Part shown: positions 23,455 to 34,588 of the stretch, piece after piece
How the letters are laid out: every line of letters begins with the position of its first letter
Numbering within the stretch: the stretch's first letter is position 1
Source of the DNA: Cystobasidiopsis lactophilus
Taxonomy: Eukaryota > Basidiomycota > Agaricostilbomycetes > Agaricostilbales > Chionosphaeraceae
Assembly: GCA_001599975.1 (NCBI GenBank)
Contig: BCIO01000002.1
Coordinates: 3,855,883 to 3,919,882, forward strand
DNA: 64,000 nt
Direction: 5' to 3'
The notes under the pieces: generated by a model
Databases searched by the model: none
What the model saw: only the letters and a program-made list of their open reading frames with translations
What the model was told of the DNA's origin: nothing
Position numbers and translations under genes: made by a program

Positions 23455-25686
23455 CTATAGCAGGTACACAGAAGTGAGGGGTGAGGTAGCTGTGCTCTGG
23501 CCCATGGCGCCAACGATTATGTAGCCAGCTCGGGAATCGGTAGTCGATGCATACTTATATGCGTAGAACGAAAGCGCCGTGTTGGGTGTCGAAGAGGTAG
23601 AGACCGAGTAGGGCGTGACAAGACCGGTCGTGCCGTCGATTGCGAAGGCGATCCTTTGGTTATTGCCCAAGACGGCGTCGCAGGTGTACGTGAGCCAGGC
23701 CTGAGAACCAATGGAGGTATCGGTGTCAGTGTTGGGAAGGCAGTAGTTGTTTGCCAGGTTGTTCCTGTCAAGGAGCCAGGACCTGCGATCCGGCGGCGAG
23801 ATGAGTCTGTGCCCATCGCCGTGGACAAATCCCATTCGCACCTCACGCCCGCCGACGACGGGATAATGTAGAATGCATCCTGTGCTGTGACGCCACCAGC
23901 GCCTGCCGAGCCGATCATCGCGAACTGTCCGACGCCATTGTAAACAACCTTGCGGTTGATGAGGTCGACCGACGGGATGTTGTAGTAAAGGCTCTTGCCA
24001 GTGGGCATAGCGCTGTTGTCGGTATTCGCGTGAACAACATCATCTCAACTAAAAGGCTCGAAAACGCTTACGTGGTCAGAGAGGTGGTCGTCTTCAGCGC
24101 CGAACAAGTAAGCTTCAGCGCCAAGTCGAACGAAATATCGGCAACGTACAGTCCGCGTGGTCGTCGTAGTGGTGAGAGTCTGGAACCCAACTCAGGCCAG
24201 CATAACATGGCAAGATAAGGGGAAACTCACGCGAGTGCTCGTGGAGAAGTCGGTGGAAAGCGAGGTCTGCCCAGGGGTGGGTCAGCTCCAGATCAGGCCC
24301 AGAATGAATGAGTCTCACAGTAGTCGTTGTCGTTGTCTGACGTTCTCTTAAGCAATGCACCGAGCGAGAGAGGGAAACGCAAAACCCACCGTCGGCTGAG
24401 TGAAAGTTGTCGAGTCCGTCTGGTCGTTTCGTCAGCTTCAGGCTTGACTTACGAGCAGTAATCTGGCTCTCTCATACCTGGGTAGTGGTTGTGGTCGTTG
24501 GCGAGACCGTGGTTGAGGTGGACAGGCTGGTCTGCAAACTCCAAACTCTCGTTCAGCTCAGACGGTGTCTGAACAAGTCAAAGGAACAAACCGTCGTGGT
24601 AGGGGAGACCGTCGTGGTCGTCGTGGTACTGGTTTCGCTGTGGGTGAGAGTCTGCAGCAAGTGAGCTCCGAAGATGAGCCAAAGTTTCGATCCTCAAAAC
24701 GAAACACCCGCTGACCGTAGTGGTTGGGCTCGTCGTCGTGGTGGTAGTAGGAGAGACAGACGTCGTGGTCGTGGTAGTAGGAGAGACCGAAGTCGTCGTC
24801 GTGGTACTCGTTTCGCTTTGAGTGAAGGTCTGGCACGGCTCCTCCGTGAGTCTTTCGGATTTCTCGCCTTCTTAGGCTCAACTCACAGTGGTAGTTGGGG
24901 ACGGCGACACCGAAACACTAATGCTAGTTGAGATGGTGAGCTCAGTCGAGGTCTGTGAGGTTGGAAGAGCACTAAGCTAAGAGCTAGAACTTTGAGGGGA
25001 TCTTGGCAAAGCCTCACCGTCGACTCGGTCTTCGTGGTCGTTGTTGGCTGAAAAGGGCCTCAGTTTAGTCCAGTAAATAAAAAGCAGTGCACGAACTGAA
25101 GCGGTGGTCTACGAGCAAAGAAAACATTCAGCAAGAAGGCCCCGCCAGCAAAAAGGGGAAGGAAAGGCAACGCACGGAGGTCACGGTGGACGCTGGCAGG
25201 GTAGAAGTCTCGACTGTGGTGAAAGTGGTGGTGAAGAACTGACAGGCCCTCCACGAGTTAAAGCGAAGGAGGCTCGACGCAAAGCAAAGAGGAAAAAAGC
25301 CATCTCTTACCGAAGTGTGAGTGACCGAGCCCCTGGTGATCGTCGTCAACGGCACCGTGCTGGTGACCGTGACCGTCTTGGCCGCTGGTGTGACCTTCTT
25401 GGCGCAGTACGCATTGCCTCTCTTATCTGGGGGCAGCCCTCGCAAAAACATTTTGTAAACAACTCGCAAACCAAAATTTCGGCCCACAAAGCACCTCACC
25501 TGTGGCAGCCTTGTAGCCGGCTGTGCAAGTGGCCACGCACTTGGTGAACACCTCGTCAAGAGGCGTGCAGCACACCCTGCCGCCCGTGACGTTCCTGCAA
25601 GTCGCCTTAGCCGGAGCGGCCGCCACCAAGCCGGAGGAGAACAGGGCCGCCCCCGCTGCCAACACCGAAACCCAAGACCCGTGCAT
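23455..25686 (-). CDS. Secreted protein with Thr-rich stalk encoded by a micro-exon array
   Basis: Fifteen exons give about 444 residues. Exon 1 (25500..25686) has a signal peptide and a Cys-rich segment (CRNVTGGRVCC, CVATCTAGYKAATG). Exon 2 is 25311..25417. Ten phase-0 exons follow: 25176..25238, 25018..25047, 24887..24952, 24716..24829, 24592..24651, 24478..24531, 24390..24419, 24319..24336, 24231..24266, 24150..24179. They code for Thr/Ser segments such as SETSTTTTTSVSPTTT, and all after the first two begin with an ACN Thr codon. Exons 24072..24112, 23842..24012 and 23455..23782 complete an unknown C-terminal domain (LYYNIPSVDLINRKVVYNG, GVTAQDAFYIIP, ending TSVYLL). I do not know this domain. 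The stalk is expected to be heavily O-mannosylated, placing the protein at or outside the wall. Confidence 0.8.
24150..25238 (-). repeat. Array of ten phase-0 Thr/Ser micro-exons
   Basis: Within the gene above, ten consecutive exons measure 63, 30, 66, 114, 60, 54, 30, 18, 36 and 30 bases, every one divisible by three and every junction at codon phase 0. The 114-base exon contains two copies of a (T)n-SVSP unit, and the 60-base exon repeats its start (SETSTTTTT) nearly base for base, suggesting exon duplication. The intervening introns are of ordinary length and share no obvious long identity. Confidence 0.8.
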
Positions 25687-27071
25687 GATTTTAAGCAGTA
25701 GTTTGTCGATGCAGAGAGAAAAGAAGCAATGTTGTTTGTTGAAGGACTCTTTCTTTCTGTGGCGCTTGGCCCAAGTCAACTTTATGAGAGACCGGGATCA
25801 GCAGCGCCAAGCCATTGGTCGCGGCGGAAGGTTTGACGCGATTGCACTCGTCTCCCCCAAGGCGAAGGGCGGAGCAGGGCGGAGCCTGGCCTCGGCACGT
25901 CGAGTCATACTAAACAAGCTATCGGTGGGCAAGGCCGTCGTGGAGACGCAGGAGACAAACACCATCCTCGTATTCTTGTTTTCTTGAAGGAGGCAGGGAA
26001 AAGCGCGACTGCATGCTGCTCTTCACGTCCTGCGCGACTCTTTCGATCCGACAATAACCAGCGGAACCAAAAGCAAGCAGAACGCAAAAGGGGCAAGATG
26101 GACGTCCAGAGGCAAAACAGCGTTGGAAGTGGACGACCGGCCTATGCGGAACCTGGTAGACTGGTCGCCTTTCAGCTTTGTTCAGTGGTTCTGAATGTGA
26201 ATGCTGGATGTGATTGGTGTGGTTTACAAGGCGCGACAAGAAAGCAGGATGTGTCCAAAGATGCCAAAATGCGCGCTTAACCCGAAAAAGTCTCCGATGC
26301 CCAAGTTTTGCTCTATCCAGCCTGCTGTTTCATTACTTCAAAACCGCTTCAAATGGTGCCTGGAATTGATCTGTGGGCTCTGGGGAGCGACCGAAGACTG
26401 GTGGGGACGTCCAGCGACTTCGATGCCTTCTGCTTTGAACAGACTGATACGACTGCGCGAACGATCCCTGTTCCTACGACATATGTCAGTCTTCTGGGTG
26501 CGTGTGTGTGAGAGAGCGTGGGCATGGCTCAAATTGCACAAATAAGCCAATCGACAAACTGGCTTGCCCCCCTTCTTTCGACTTCCCGCAAGCCACGCAC
26601 ATCAACCTTCGACACTTGTAGTCCTTCAACACACAAGATTTGCAGCGTTCAATTCCGTTCTCGTCTGGCCACCCTGCAGAGGCCATCTCGATTTGGTCTG
26701 CCTGGTCCAAAGCCGAATTTGTTTTCGCCAACCCAACTGCCAACCTTAGCTGTTGCTCGTCCCCTGGCATCTTCCAGCGCGCCCACGACATCGCTCAAGG
26801 CTACTTCACCGTGTGGATTAGGGGGGGGATCATTCAATGGGAAGGCCAATCGGAGTCCGAGGGTGGTGGCCACGTCGAATCTTTGGGGGGATGGCGTTCT
26901 CTCTCAGGGCGTGCCACTCCAACCCCAACTCTGAATTACACACGCTTGCAATCCCTATTCGAGTCCACTGAGGCCATCCCCTTGAGAGTCCCAAAGTTGA
27001 ACCACCACTTCCCCTTCTCCCTCCCTCCTCCTCGGACCTTGCGCGCTTTTTGTTCTAGTCCGGCCAAGGAC
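25687..27071. other. Long divergent promoter region, stalk protein and STS1
   Basis: About 1.4 kb separate the two start codons. The frame of STS1 stays open upstream to 26640, but that extension is low in domain signal and I treat it as 5' leader. No RNA gene, repeat or other spliced gene was recognised. Confidence 0.4.
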
Positions 27072-28241
27072 ATGGCGTTCTCTGTTCTCCACCCCTCCGC
27101 TTCTCAACAAGTCACATTTGGCCTAACCCAAGCCCCTAACAACTCCAACTCGTTAGGCTTCGGTTTCAGCCCTCGACCTTCCACCTCTTCCTCCTCAGCT
27201 CCAAATCCTCGACGTCGACGACGATCTTCCACTCCTGTCGCTGATGAGGATGAAGAGATGATGTTGTCCCCTTCGAGTGCGGGGGGGAATAAGAGGGTCA
27301 AGAGCGAGAGGTTCTTCTCGAACAGGGCTTCACCTAAGCCTTCTTCTGGCGACGATTTGGATCTGGGCAAGTTGCTCTGTACGTTCTGCCTCCTTGTTAC
27401 AGAGAGGAATGTGATACTGATAAGAAGGTGTCACGAAGCATCATTGAGCAAGCCGGCTTTATTGGGCGTCTTGACCACTTTGGTCTCCCAACAACCCACG
27501 CTCAGGCCTTTAATCGCCTCTTTGATCCCCCCTCCGTCTTTGGAAGCCTTCACTTCGACTCTGGCTTCATTGGAGAAGGCCGTCCTCGACGCTGTTCCAT
27601 TCGGGAGTGGTTTAAGGGAAGCCTACGTCTGGTCTCGCATCCGCACCCCTTTGGAGGAATACGTCGTGGAGAATAGACACTACCTCTCCCTCTTCACCTC
27701 CTCCTCCTCCACCAACACCAACAATGGCGCGGGAGGGGATTGGTCAGAGATCTCCCACCCTTCGACCGTGTTCACTTTCCTCTACACCTTAACCACCTCC
27801 GTCAAGCGCTTGGAAGCCATCTTACCTTCCAAACCCGCATCGAGCAGCAGCGTCGAAGCTTCTCAATACCGACTCAACCCCAACGACCCCTTGACTTCCA
27901 GCTTGGTCCCGCTCCTCATCAACGCCTGGCATGTACTAGCTACCAAAACAGCCCAGGCCATCAACCAAGATGGCCGCGTCTGGTCCGCGGACACGGTCAA
28001 ACTCCGCTTTCGACTCCTCGACGAGCTCTGTTCCACCACCTCTGGAACCACCGAGGGACAAGGGGGGTTGGTGAAGAAGGCGATGGAGGGAGTGAGGGAT
28101 CGGTTCTTGAAGGAGATCGGCTGGTTGGTTGGGGCCCAATTACCTCAGAGGTCGTTCGAAGCCGCTTTTGGCCTGGGGCAACAGAGGAGGGGGGAGAGGC
28201 AGACGTCGACGGATTCCACCCAGATGGAGGATGTGTCTTGA
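27072..28241 (+). CDS. STS1: Sts1/Cut8-like tether for nuclear proteasomes
   Basis: Two exons, 27072..27378 and 27439..28241, give 369 residues; the 60-base intron removes a stretch that does not fit the family. The N-terminus has a basic, nuclear-signal-like stretch (PRRRRRSSTP, then KRVKSERFF). The helical bundle follows: LGKLLSSLSKPALLGVLTTL, LRPLIASLIPPPSLEAF, EAYVWSRIRTPLEEYV, and a C-terminal helix with LLDELCS and FLKEIGWLVG. Cut8/Sts1 binds the 26S proteasome and holds it in the nucleus. The start at 27072 was chosen because the domain lies after it, although the frame is open further upstream. Confidence 0.87.
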   Translation: MAFSVLHPSASQQVTFGLTQAPNNSNSLGFGFSPRPSTSSSSAPNPRRRRRSSTPVADEDEEMMLSPSSAGGNKRVKSERFFSNRASPKPSSGDDLDLGKLLCTFCLLVTERNVILIRRCHEASLSKPALLGVLTTLVSQQPTLRPLIASLIPPPSLEAFTSTLASLEKAVLDAVPFGSGLREAYVWSRIRTPLEEYVVENRHYLSLFTSSSSTNTNNGAGGDWSEISHPSTVFTFLYTLTTSVKRLEAILPSKPASSSSVEASQYRLNPNDPLTSSLVPLLINAWHVLATKTAQAINQDGRVWSADTVKLRFRLLDELCSTTSGTTEGQGGLVKKAMEGVRDRFLKEIGWLVGAQLPQRSFEAAFGLGQQRRGERQTSTDSTQMEDVS

Positions 28242-28675
28242 ACCCGAACCTCGACCACGCGGCATTATCGAAACACATTTCTTACACGACACACGACACA
28301 CATTTCTATGACTACCTTCATACAAACGACTCTCTCTCAAATCATTGTACACATTGGCCTTTTGTTGTATAGCTCCTCTTTCGTGCTTTCTTTGTTTGGC
28401 TTTTCAGACATTTCTGTCAAATTCAATTTGGCTTGCGCTGGCCCTATCTCTTTTTGGCTCTGTTCCAAGCTGACGAGGGAGAGGGGAACACAAAAAGCTT
28501 TCTGAGGAGCGAAGCGACTTCGCGACGAGGGTTTTCATAAGATGAGAGAGGGAGGGAGGGAGCCCCCCAAAAGTACCATGTATAAGAGCTTCTTCTCGCT
28601 TGTCCATATAAAAACACGAAAGAGAGCGCGGCATATAAGGGGACGAGGTCGAACCGAGCCGGCGCGGGTAGGAAA
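28242..28675. other. 3' region between two convergent genes
   Basis: STS1 and the large zinc-knuckle gene end here facing each other. AT-rich patches near 28590-28640 contain TATAAAA-like words. No gene was recognised. Confidence 0.45.
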
Positions 28676-31600
28676 TCACTCTGCTTCTTCGCCTTCCTCC
28701 AACTCCACGCCTTTCCTCTTGCCCAACACCACCTGGGGAGGGGGCAAATCGGAGGAGGTGAAAGAAGCGACGGTAGGCGTGGGCGTGGCCAGCTCCATGT
28801 CCTCCCCTCCGTCCGAGGAGGAAGAGGTGGAGCCGTATTCCAACCCGTAGCTGGCCGCGAAGCTCGGTTGGGTCGGAGGGGCAAGGCGGGGTGGGCGCCT
28901 ATGCTGAGGTTCTGTGAGGCCAACCGAATCCTGTAAGTCCGATGGATGGGGACTTGAAAAGGGGCAAAGACGCCTCACCTGCTACTTCTGGCTTGACATT
29001 GATTGGAGAAGGAGGGCCAGCCTCTTCTGGTCGTCGTGGTGCAATGGAGACGGAGGGAGGTCCACCTCGTGGCTCTGTGAGGTGGCCAGCTTCTTCGTGA
29101 GCAGGGCAGAGCTGCTCAAACGAAGTTCTGCCTCACCTTCCAATTTGGGGACCACCGCAGCATCGGGCAAGGGTGAGCGGGCAGTGGGCTCTTCCACGTG
29201 GATCTGAGGGTTGGGCTCGGAGGGAGAAGCTGGAAGACCAAGGGGGTGAGTGAAAGGACTGGGCAAGAAGAGAGAGGAGACGGACCTTGCTTATCACCCC
29301 ATCGGGAAGCCGACCTGCGCTTGGGCTCTGCAATGAAGGAAACATTTGAGCGGGACACACAGGAGGGCCAGAAGGGAAGGCGACAAACCCGGCTTCGGTG
29401 GCAGCCCTGAAGCGGGCTCAGCTTTAGGCTCCGATTTGAGACCGCCATCACCCTGGCTCTGAGATGAAGAAGCCTGAGGAGGGTCGGTGGGCGTGATGGG
29501 CAAGGGCGACTTGTTGGCAGGTGGCTGAGGCGACAGGCCGAAGCGCTCCTGGCGGCGGCGGCGCAGCGCGTCCTCTTCGGTGAGCGCGGGGGAGATGCCT
29601 TCCTCAGACCGCGAGTGGCCACCTCCAGAGCCCTGCGAGTCGGTCTTGGAGTGGCCAGGCGAGCGGTCCCCGCCGTGGTGGGATGACCGAGGCGAGTGAG
29701 GGTCTCGACTGCGCGAACGAGAGCGGCGCCTGTTGCTTTGCGAGTTGCGCTCCCGCGAGTGAGAACGTGAGCGCTGCCGGCCTCGATGATGGTGGTCTCG
29801 GTCTCGGTCCCGGTCTTGGTAATGCCCGTCGCCTCGTCGGTCATGGCGACGATCTTGGTCGTGGCGGCCATCTCGATCGTACCGTCCGCTGTCGCGATAG
29901 TTGGAATCTGGCCGGTAGGAATTACCGTGGCGGTTGTCGTAGCGATCGTCGTAGCCATCGTGGCGGTCATTGTAGCCGTCGTAGCCGGAGGAGCGTTCGG
30001 CATGTCGCGACGGCCCCTGGTGGTAGTCGCCCGAGCGCCTCGAGTCCCTCTCTTGACGATAACCGTCGTAGTCGTCGTTCCTGGGCGCAGCGTCTGGAAG
30101 GGGTCCGCGTGGTGGGTGCAACCGCGGCGCGGCTCGGTAAAAGCCGCCTGGTGCGACAATTGGCCTGGGAGGCGGAGCAGGGGGCGGCTCGGCTGGGCAT
30201 TCGGCTTTTTTGTGGCCAGCCTGACCACAGCCAAAGCAGCCAACCGACTCTTCGCATGGAATGTGATCTCTAGTCTTGTGGACGAGACACAGCGGGGCCC
30301 GTGTACAATCTCTTCTGCGGTGTGGAGGCCGGTCGCCCTTGCAATAACCGCAAGAGGGGTCGTTGTTGAATGCGAAGTAGGGCGCAACACCAGGCCGCCC
30401 CAGATCGATCATATCGTGGTTGCAGTTCTCCGGAGGCCAGCCTTTCTTTCGACACATAGTGCAGAGGAGGCGTACACAGTCCTCTGTTTGGTGTGTTGAG
30501 CTTCGACAAATAGAGCAGCTGGTGAGTTCCCGTTCGATGGGGTGGGCAGGACCTGTTGGTACCCCCCAAGGCGAAGCACTGTATTGATCCGCTGGTGGCA
30601 TCATGCCGTGCTCCATCCTAGGCTGCTGGGGACCCGGCGAAGATGGATGAGGCCGAGGTGGTAATGGATGCTGGCCCATTGGCAGGGAGGAAGGCCCCGG
30701 CTGCTGATAATGGTGAGGGTGCTGTTGAGGAGGAGGAAATTGCGGCGGCTGTTGTTGGAGACGCGAGGGCGCGCCATGGTTGGACTGAGAATAAGGATGG
30801 TGCGGACCGATGGCGCCCATCGGGATCGATCTGTTGCTGGGACCGGTGGGAACTGGGTGCGAGACACCTGGATCGCGGTCAAAGGCGTTGTCGAAGGCCC
30901 TCGCCGCCTTCTCGGCTGCCTCCCTCTCTTTCTCTGCCTTTTTCCATTTCTCTTCTTCTTTGCGAGCTTCCGCGATGTCTTCAAAGGTGAAAAACGCCTC
31001 AATCCCGCCAGTGTTCCAGTCTGAACGAGGCCTTTTTTGAGCGCAAGGCCTAGTACGAGAAAAGGAGCGAGACCTACACCAAGCACCAAAGGTAGCGGGG
31101 CGCACGAAGAAATGATGCGGCTCGTAATCAAAGTCTTGGTCTCTGTCGAGGCTCTCCGGGTCCTTTGCCCAGCGCTCCTCCAACCCAGGCTTGGGCACAC
31201 CTTGGACAGGCTGCTGCAGAAGCCATGAGTTGTAACTATACACTAGGCCTTTGTACTGGTTGATGGTCTCATCGAAAAGGTCGGCGGCGGCCAGCCAGTT
31301 GTACTCGTTCTGCCCGCCCCGCGAAGTTCGTGAGCACCGGGCTGGCCGCAATCAAGCATCAACTCACGTTTTGAGGTCCGGATTTTCCAATGTTGGACTC
31401 ATACTCGCGGCGGAGCTTTTGGATCTCCTCCCAGCGAACGACAGTGTGGCCCAGAGTACTCACGCCATGATAGGTATTTTTCTCTTCCACAGGCGCGGCT
31501 GCTTCCCTGTGGAATGACCCAAGGGCGTTCAGCGCATCAATTGCAATGGCGGTCCAAAGCACAAAAGACGTACGGAGTCTTGGCTCTCGAGCTCGGCATG

Positions 31601-33909
31601 GAGAGGATCGACAGATTCGGGGCTGGGTTGACAGGTTGCTCTCCTTTGGCCACTTTCTGGAATCAGAATACCTGTCAAAGCGGCCCAGAAAGGATTGGCT
31701 ACGAGGAGAGACGCACCCCAATTTTCATGCTCGAAAACATGGAAGGCTTAGGCGGTGGCCGCGGTGGCCCGTCCGTCCTTGGCTTCTTTTTGGGTGGCGG
31801 CCTGACCCGCTCGTCGTCGGATTCATAGTGGGAAGGCTCGGGCTTGGGAGGCTCGGGCTTGGGCTCGTAAGGCTTCACGCGCAGCGTGGGAGTGTGGACG
31901 CCCGACCGCTGATCATCGGCGGACGTCGCAGGATGTGGTTTCGGCGAAGGCTTATTCAAAGCGTCCAGGTTCCCTTTGAGCAAGTCGCGGTAGCTGTCTG
32001 CGCTAAGATGGGGGTTGCTCGGGCCGGCCGCATTGGCAACAGGTGTGCCTGTTCGGCTGATTTGGGCCACAGGTGGCGGCAGCTTGGAGCTAGAAGGTCG
32101 AGGGGAGTTTGCAGCGCTGGCTGAAGTCGACGTCGGATTGTTCTTGGCGAACTTGGGTAGAGCCAGCTTCCCCGGCACGGCGGCGGGTTTGCCGTCTGCA
32201 GCGGGCTGCGCGCCTTCCGCATTCGGCACGCTGTCGTCTTTACCAGACGCAGAGCTCGTCAGAGACTTCTTGATGTCGCTCGAAACCAACGTCAGAGAGC
32301 CAGAAGCAGTAGGCTGAACGTCTGCGGGCGGGGCCGACACCTGGGCTTTACCCTTGCCCTTTTTTACGACCGCTTTGCCCTTGACGTTTGGCGGGGCCTC
32401 CGCTGCGCTTGCTAGTGCGGGAGGGAGCTCTGGCGATGGGCGCTCCGCTTCATCAGGCTTGGTGGGTCTAGCCTTCTTCTTGCTGGACGCGACGTCCTCC
32501 CGCTTGCGCTTGTTGGAAGACGACCCGGTCGAGCTGGTAAGCTCTTCCGCGGGCACCGAGTCGGAAGCTTTGGGCGCTTCCAGGTCTTGCTTGGGCTGGA
32601 TCGTGATCTTGAGCGACGAGGGCCCAGCCGCTGGCGGTTCAGTCGGCGGAGGGGCGACTGCAGGCGCCGGCTCGTCGATATCCATGTCCTCCGGACCGAT
32701 TTGAGCCGCAGGCAAATCCGCCAGGCGCTGGTCCTCGCTGGCCCGTTCCGAGCGAGTCGCGGTGGACAGCGGCACCGGCGGAGCTTTGTTTGCTGGTGGG
32801 ACTCTTTTGGGAGAAGTAGACGCGGCAGGTGGTGCTGTTTCAGAAGGAGGCACAGAGGTCTTGAGTCCAGAGACGGACTTTCGGCTGCTTTTAGAACCAC
32901 CGGTAGGCTTGGGCGGGACTTTCGCAATGTCTGGTTCTTCGGCCGCCTCGGGTTGGACGGCAGCCTCTGGTGCAGGTGGCGCTGTGTCCTCTGCGAAAGG
33001 GTCGAAAAAGACGGCGGGCTCGGCTGCGGGCGCTGGGAGGGTTGGCTCGGTTAAGAGTTGCTGTGTAGGTGCTGACGATGGCGCCACGACGTCTTGCGGC
33101 GGTAAGTCGTCGTTGAGTAGAGCGGCAAGGGATGCAGATCTGACTGGCGGGATTGAAGGCAGGACCGGCGAAGCGAGCGCGTCCGGTTGGGCAGCAGGCT
33201 CTCGGGCAGGAGCCGAGGGCAGTTCAGGTTGTGGCGGTACGATAGATGGCGTGTTGTCAGGAAGATCCCAAGATGGGTCAGGTAGGACAGCAGGACCGAG
33301 CGAAGTCTGGCGCGAGGGAGGACCAGGGGAATGGGCACCGGAATGGGCCACAATTACTGGCCCAGGCGAGCTGATGTGTTGGGCTGGGGCTGGGGCCGGC
33401 GGCGGGTCTTCAGGAGGAGCGCGGCGAGCTTTAGAGACGGTTTTTGCTTTGGCGTTGGCGTGGTAGCTTGGCAGCGCGCTCAATTGGGCATTGAGATCGC
33501 TTTGCGCTGCCACCTTCGTCGCCGCTGCTGGCTTCACTGGCTGGGTCGGCGACGAATCATCTTGCCCCGAGCGCCCGATGACCAATTTGCTTTCAACCTC
33601 ATCTGATTCTTGCTGGTCCTCCTGCTCGGGCGTCAACTGCTCGGCACCGTCGTCCGCCTCTGGTTCCTTTCGCTTCGCGCCGCCTTTGGCTTTGCTCTTG
33701 GCCGCTTTGGACTTGCTCTTGGAGGTGGACGCTTTGGATGTCGAGGCCTTGGGAGTGCTGGCGGGCTGGGACTGGACCGAGGTGCTGCGTCGAGGCGCGG
33801 ACGCCTTTTTGTTGGCATCCGTAAAGGCTTGCGTGCCGTGCTTCTCATCCCCAAACCGCGCTGGGGGTTTGCGATTGCGGCCTTTGACAGCTGTGTAGGC
33901 AGTCACCAT
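28676..33909 (-). CDS. Very large low-complexity protein with zinc knuckles and an RS-like tract
   Basis: The first exon region (33909 down to about 31700) codes for over 700 residues rich in Pro, Ser, Ala and Lys, starting MVTAYTAVKGRNRKPPARFG. It ends MKIG at a GTGCGT donor, and an in-frame acceptor (ATTCCAG) leads into KVAKGEQPVNPAPNL, so I join it to the next part. That part has a helical stretch (NEYNWLAAADLFDETINQYK), a Lys/Glu coiled segment, several zinc-knuckle-like Cys/His groups (CSICRSSTHQTEDC, CTMCRKKGWPPENC, CFGCGQAGHKKAEC), an Arg/Ser/Asp/His tract and an acidic end. RNA binding is likely by analogy. It could instead be two genes, the second starting near 31594. The function is unknown. 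Confidence 0.6.
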
Positions 33910-34588
33910 CAGCCCAGGGGTCCAGGTCTAGGCAAGCTGGGCAGCAACGAACTCGAGGCCAAATCGACGTCTGGCGGAGGAGTTGTCTCCGAAGGCGGCA
34001 GCGAGCTGAGGTCGCTCGACTGCATCCTTGCGCGTCACTGCCAGAGTGGGCGAGAAGAATCAGCGAGCACGGGAACACGAATCAAGAGCGCGGTCGACCA
34101 AGGCCAACGAGCGAACTTTGGAACGCAGCGTCGAAGCTGCCCATGCGCTGCTCGCTCTTGGTCTTGTTACTTGGTGTGCTATTCTATGGGCTAAGGGCCG
34201 CCAAAAACGCCGCGGGCAGTGCTCTGTACGCCATTATGGGTGCTCGTGCGCCATCACGTCCGTGTGAAGTTCGGCCTTGAGCTGTCCTGGTCCCGGAAGC
34301 TCTCCTGCGCAGTGGCGCATATAGGAAGGTGGCTCGGTGGAGGCTGTGTGAAGCGGTCCAAGGGGTCCTGGGAGCTGAGAAGCCTTACTACGAGACTGCA
34401 CTTGAAAGTTAAAAGGTTTTGCCAAACTGCATATCGCTCTCAAATGCAACGTTTGGCTCATACACCGCTATTAAGACGGACCCTAGCTGGAAAACTATAT
34501 ACCCTGTTGATTCTTGACACGACTCAGGTAAACATGGGACGGAGTCAAACGGCATGGCAGAGAAGGGCTCACTACGAAATTGAACTCT
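33910..34588. other. Intergenic region upstream of the zinc-knuckle gene
   Basis: This stretch holds the promoter of the large gene and the 3' region of the transporter gene, both on the minus strand. I looked for tRNA-like and repeat structure and saw none. Confidence 0.4.

Noticed and set aside
26640-27071. Upstream in-frame extension of STS1
   Set aside because: No conserved sequence; the Cut8-type protein is complete from 27072.
28560-28650. TATAAAA-like words suggesting a promoter
   Set aside because: They lie between two convergent gene ends, where no downstream gene starts.
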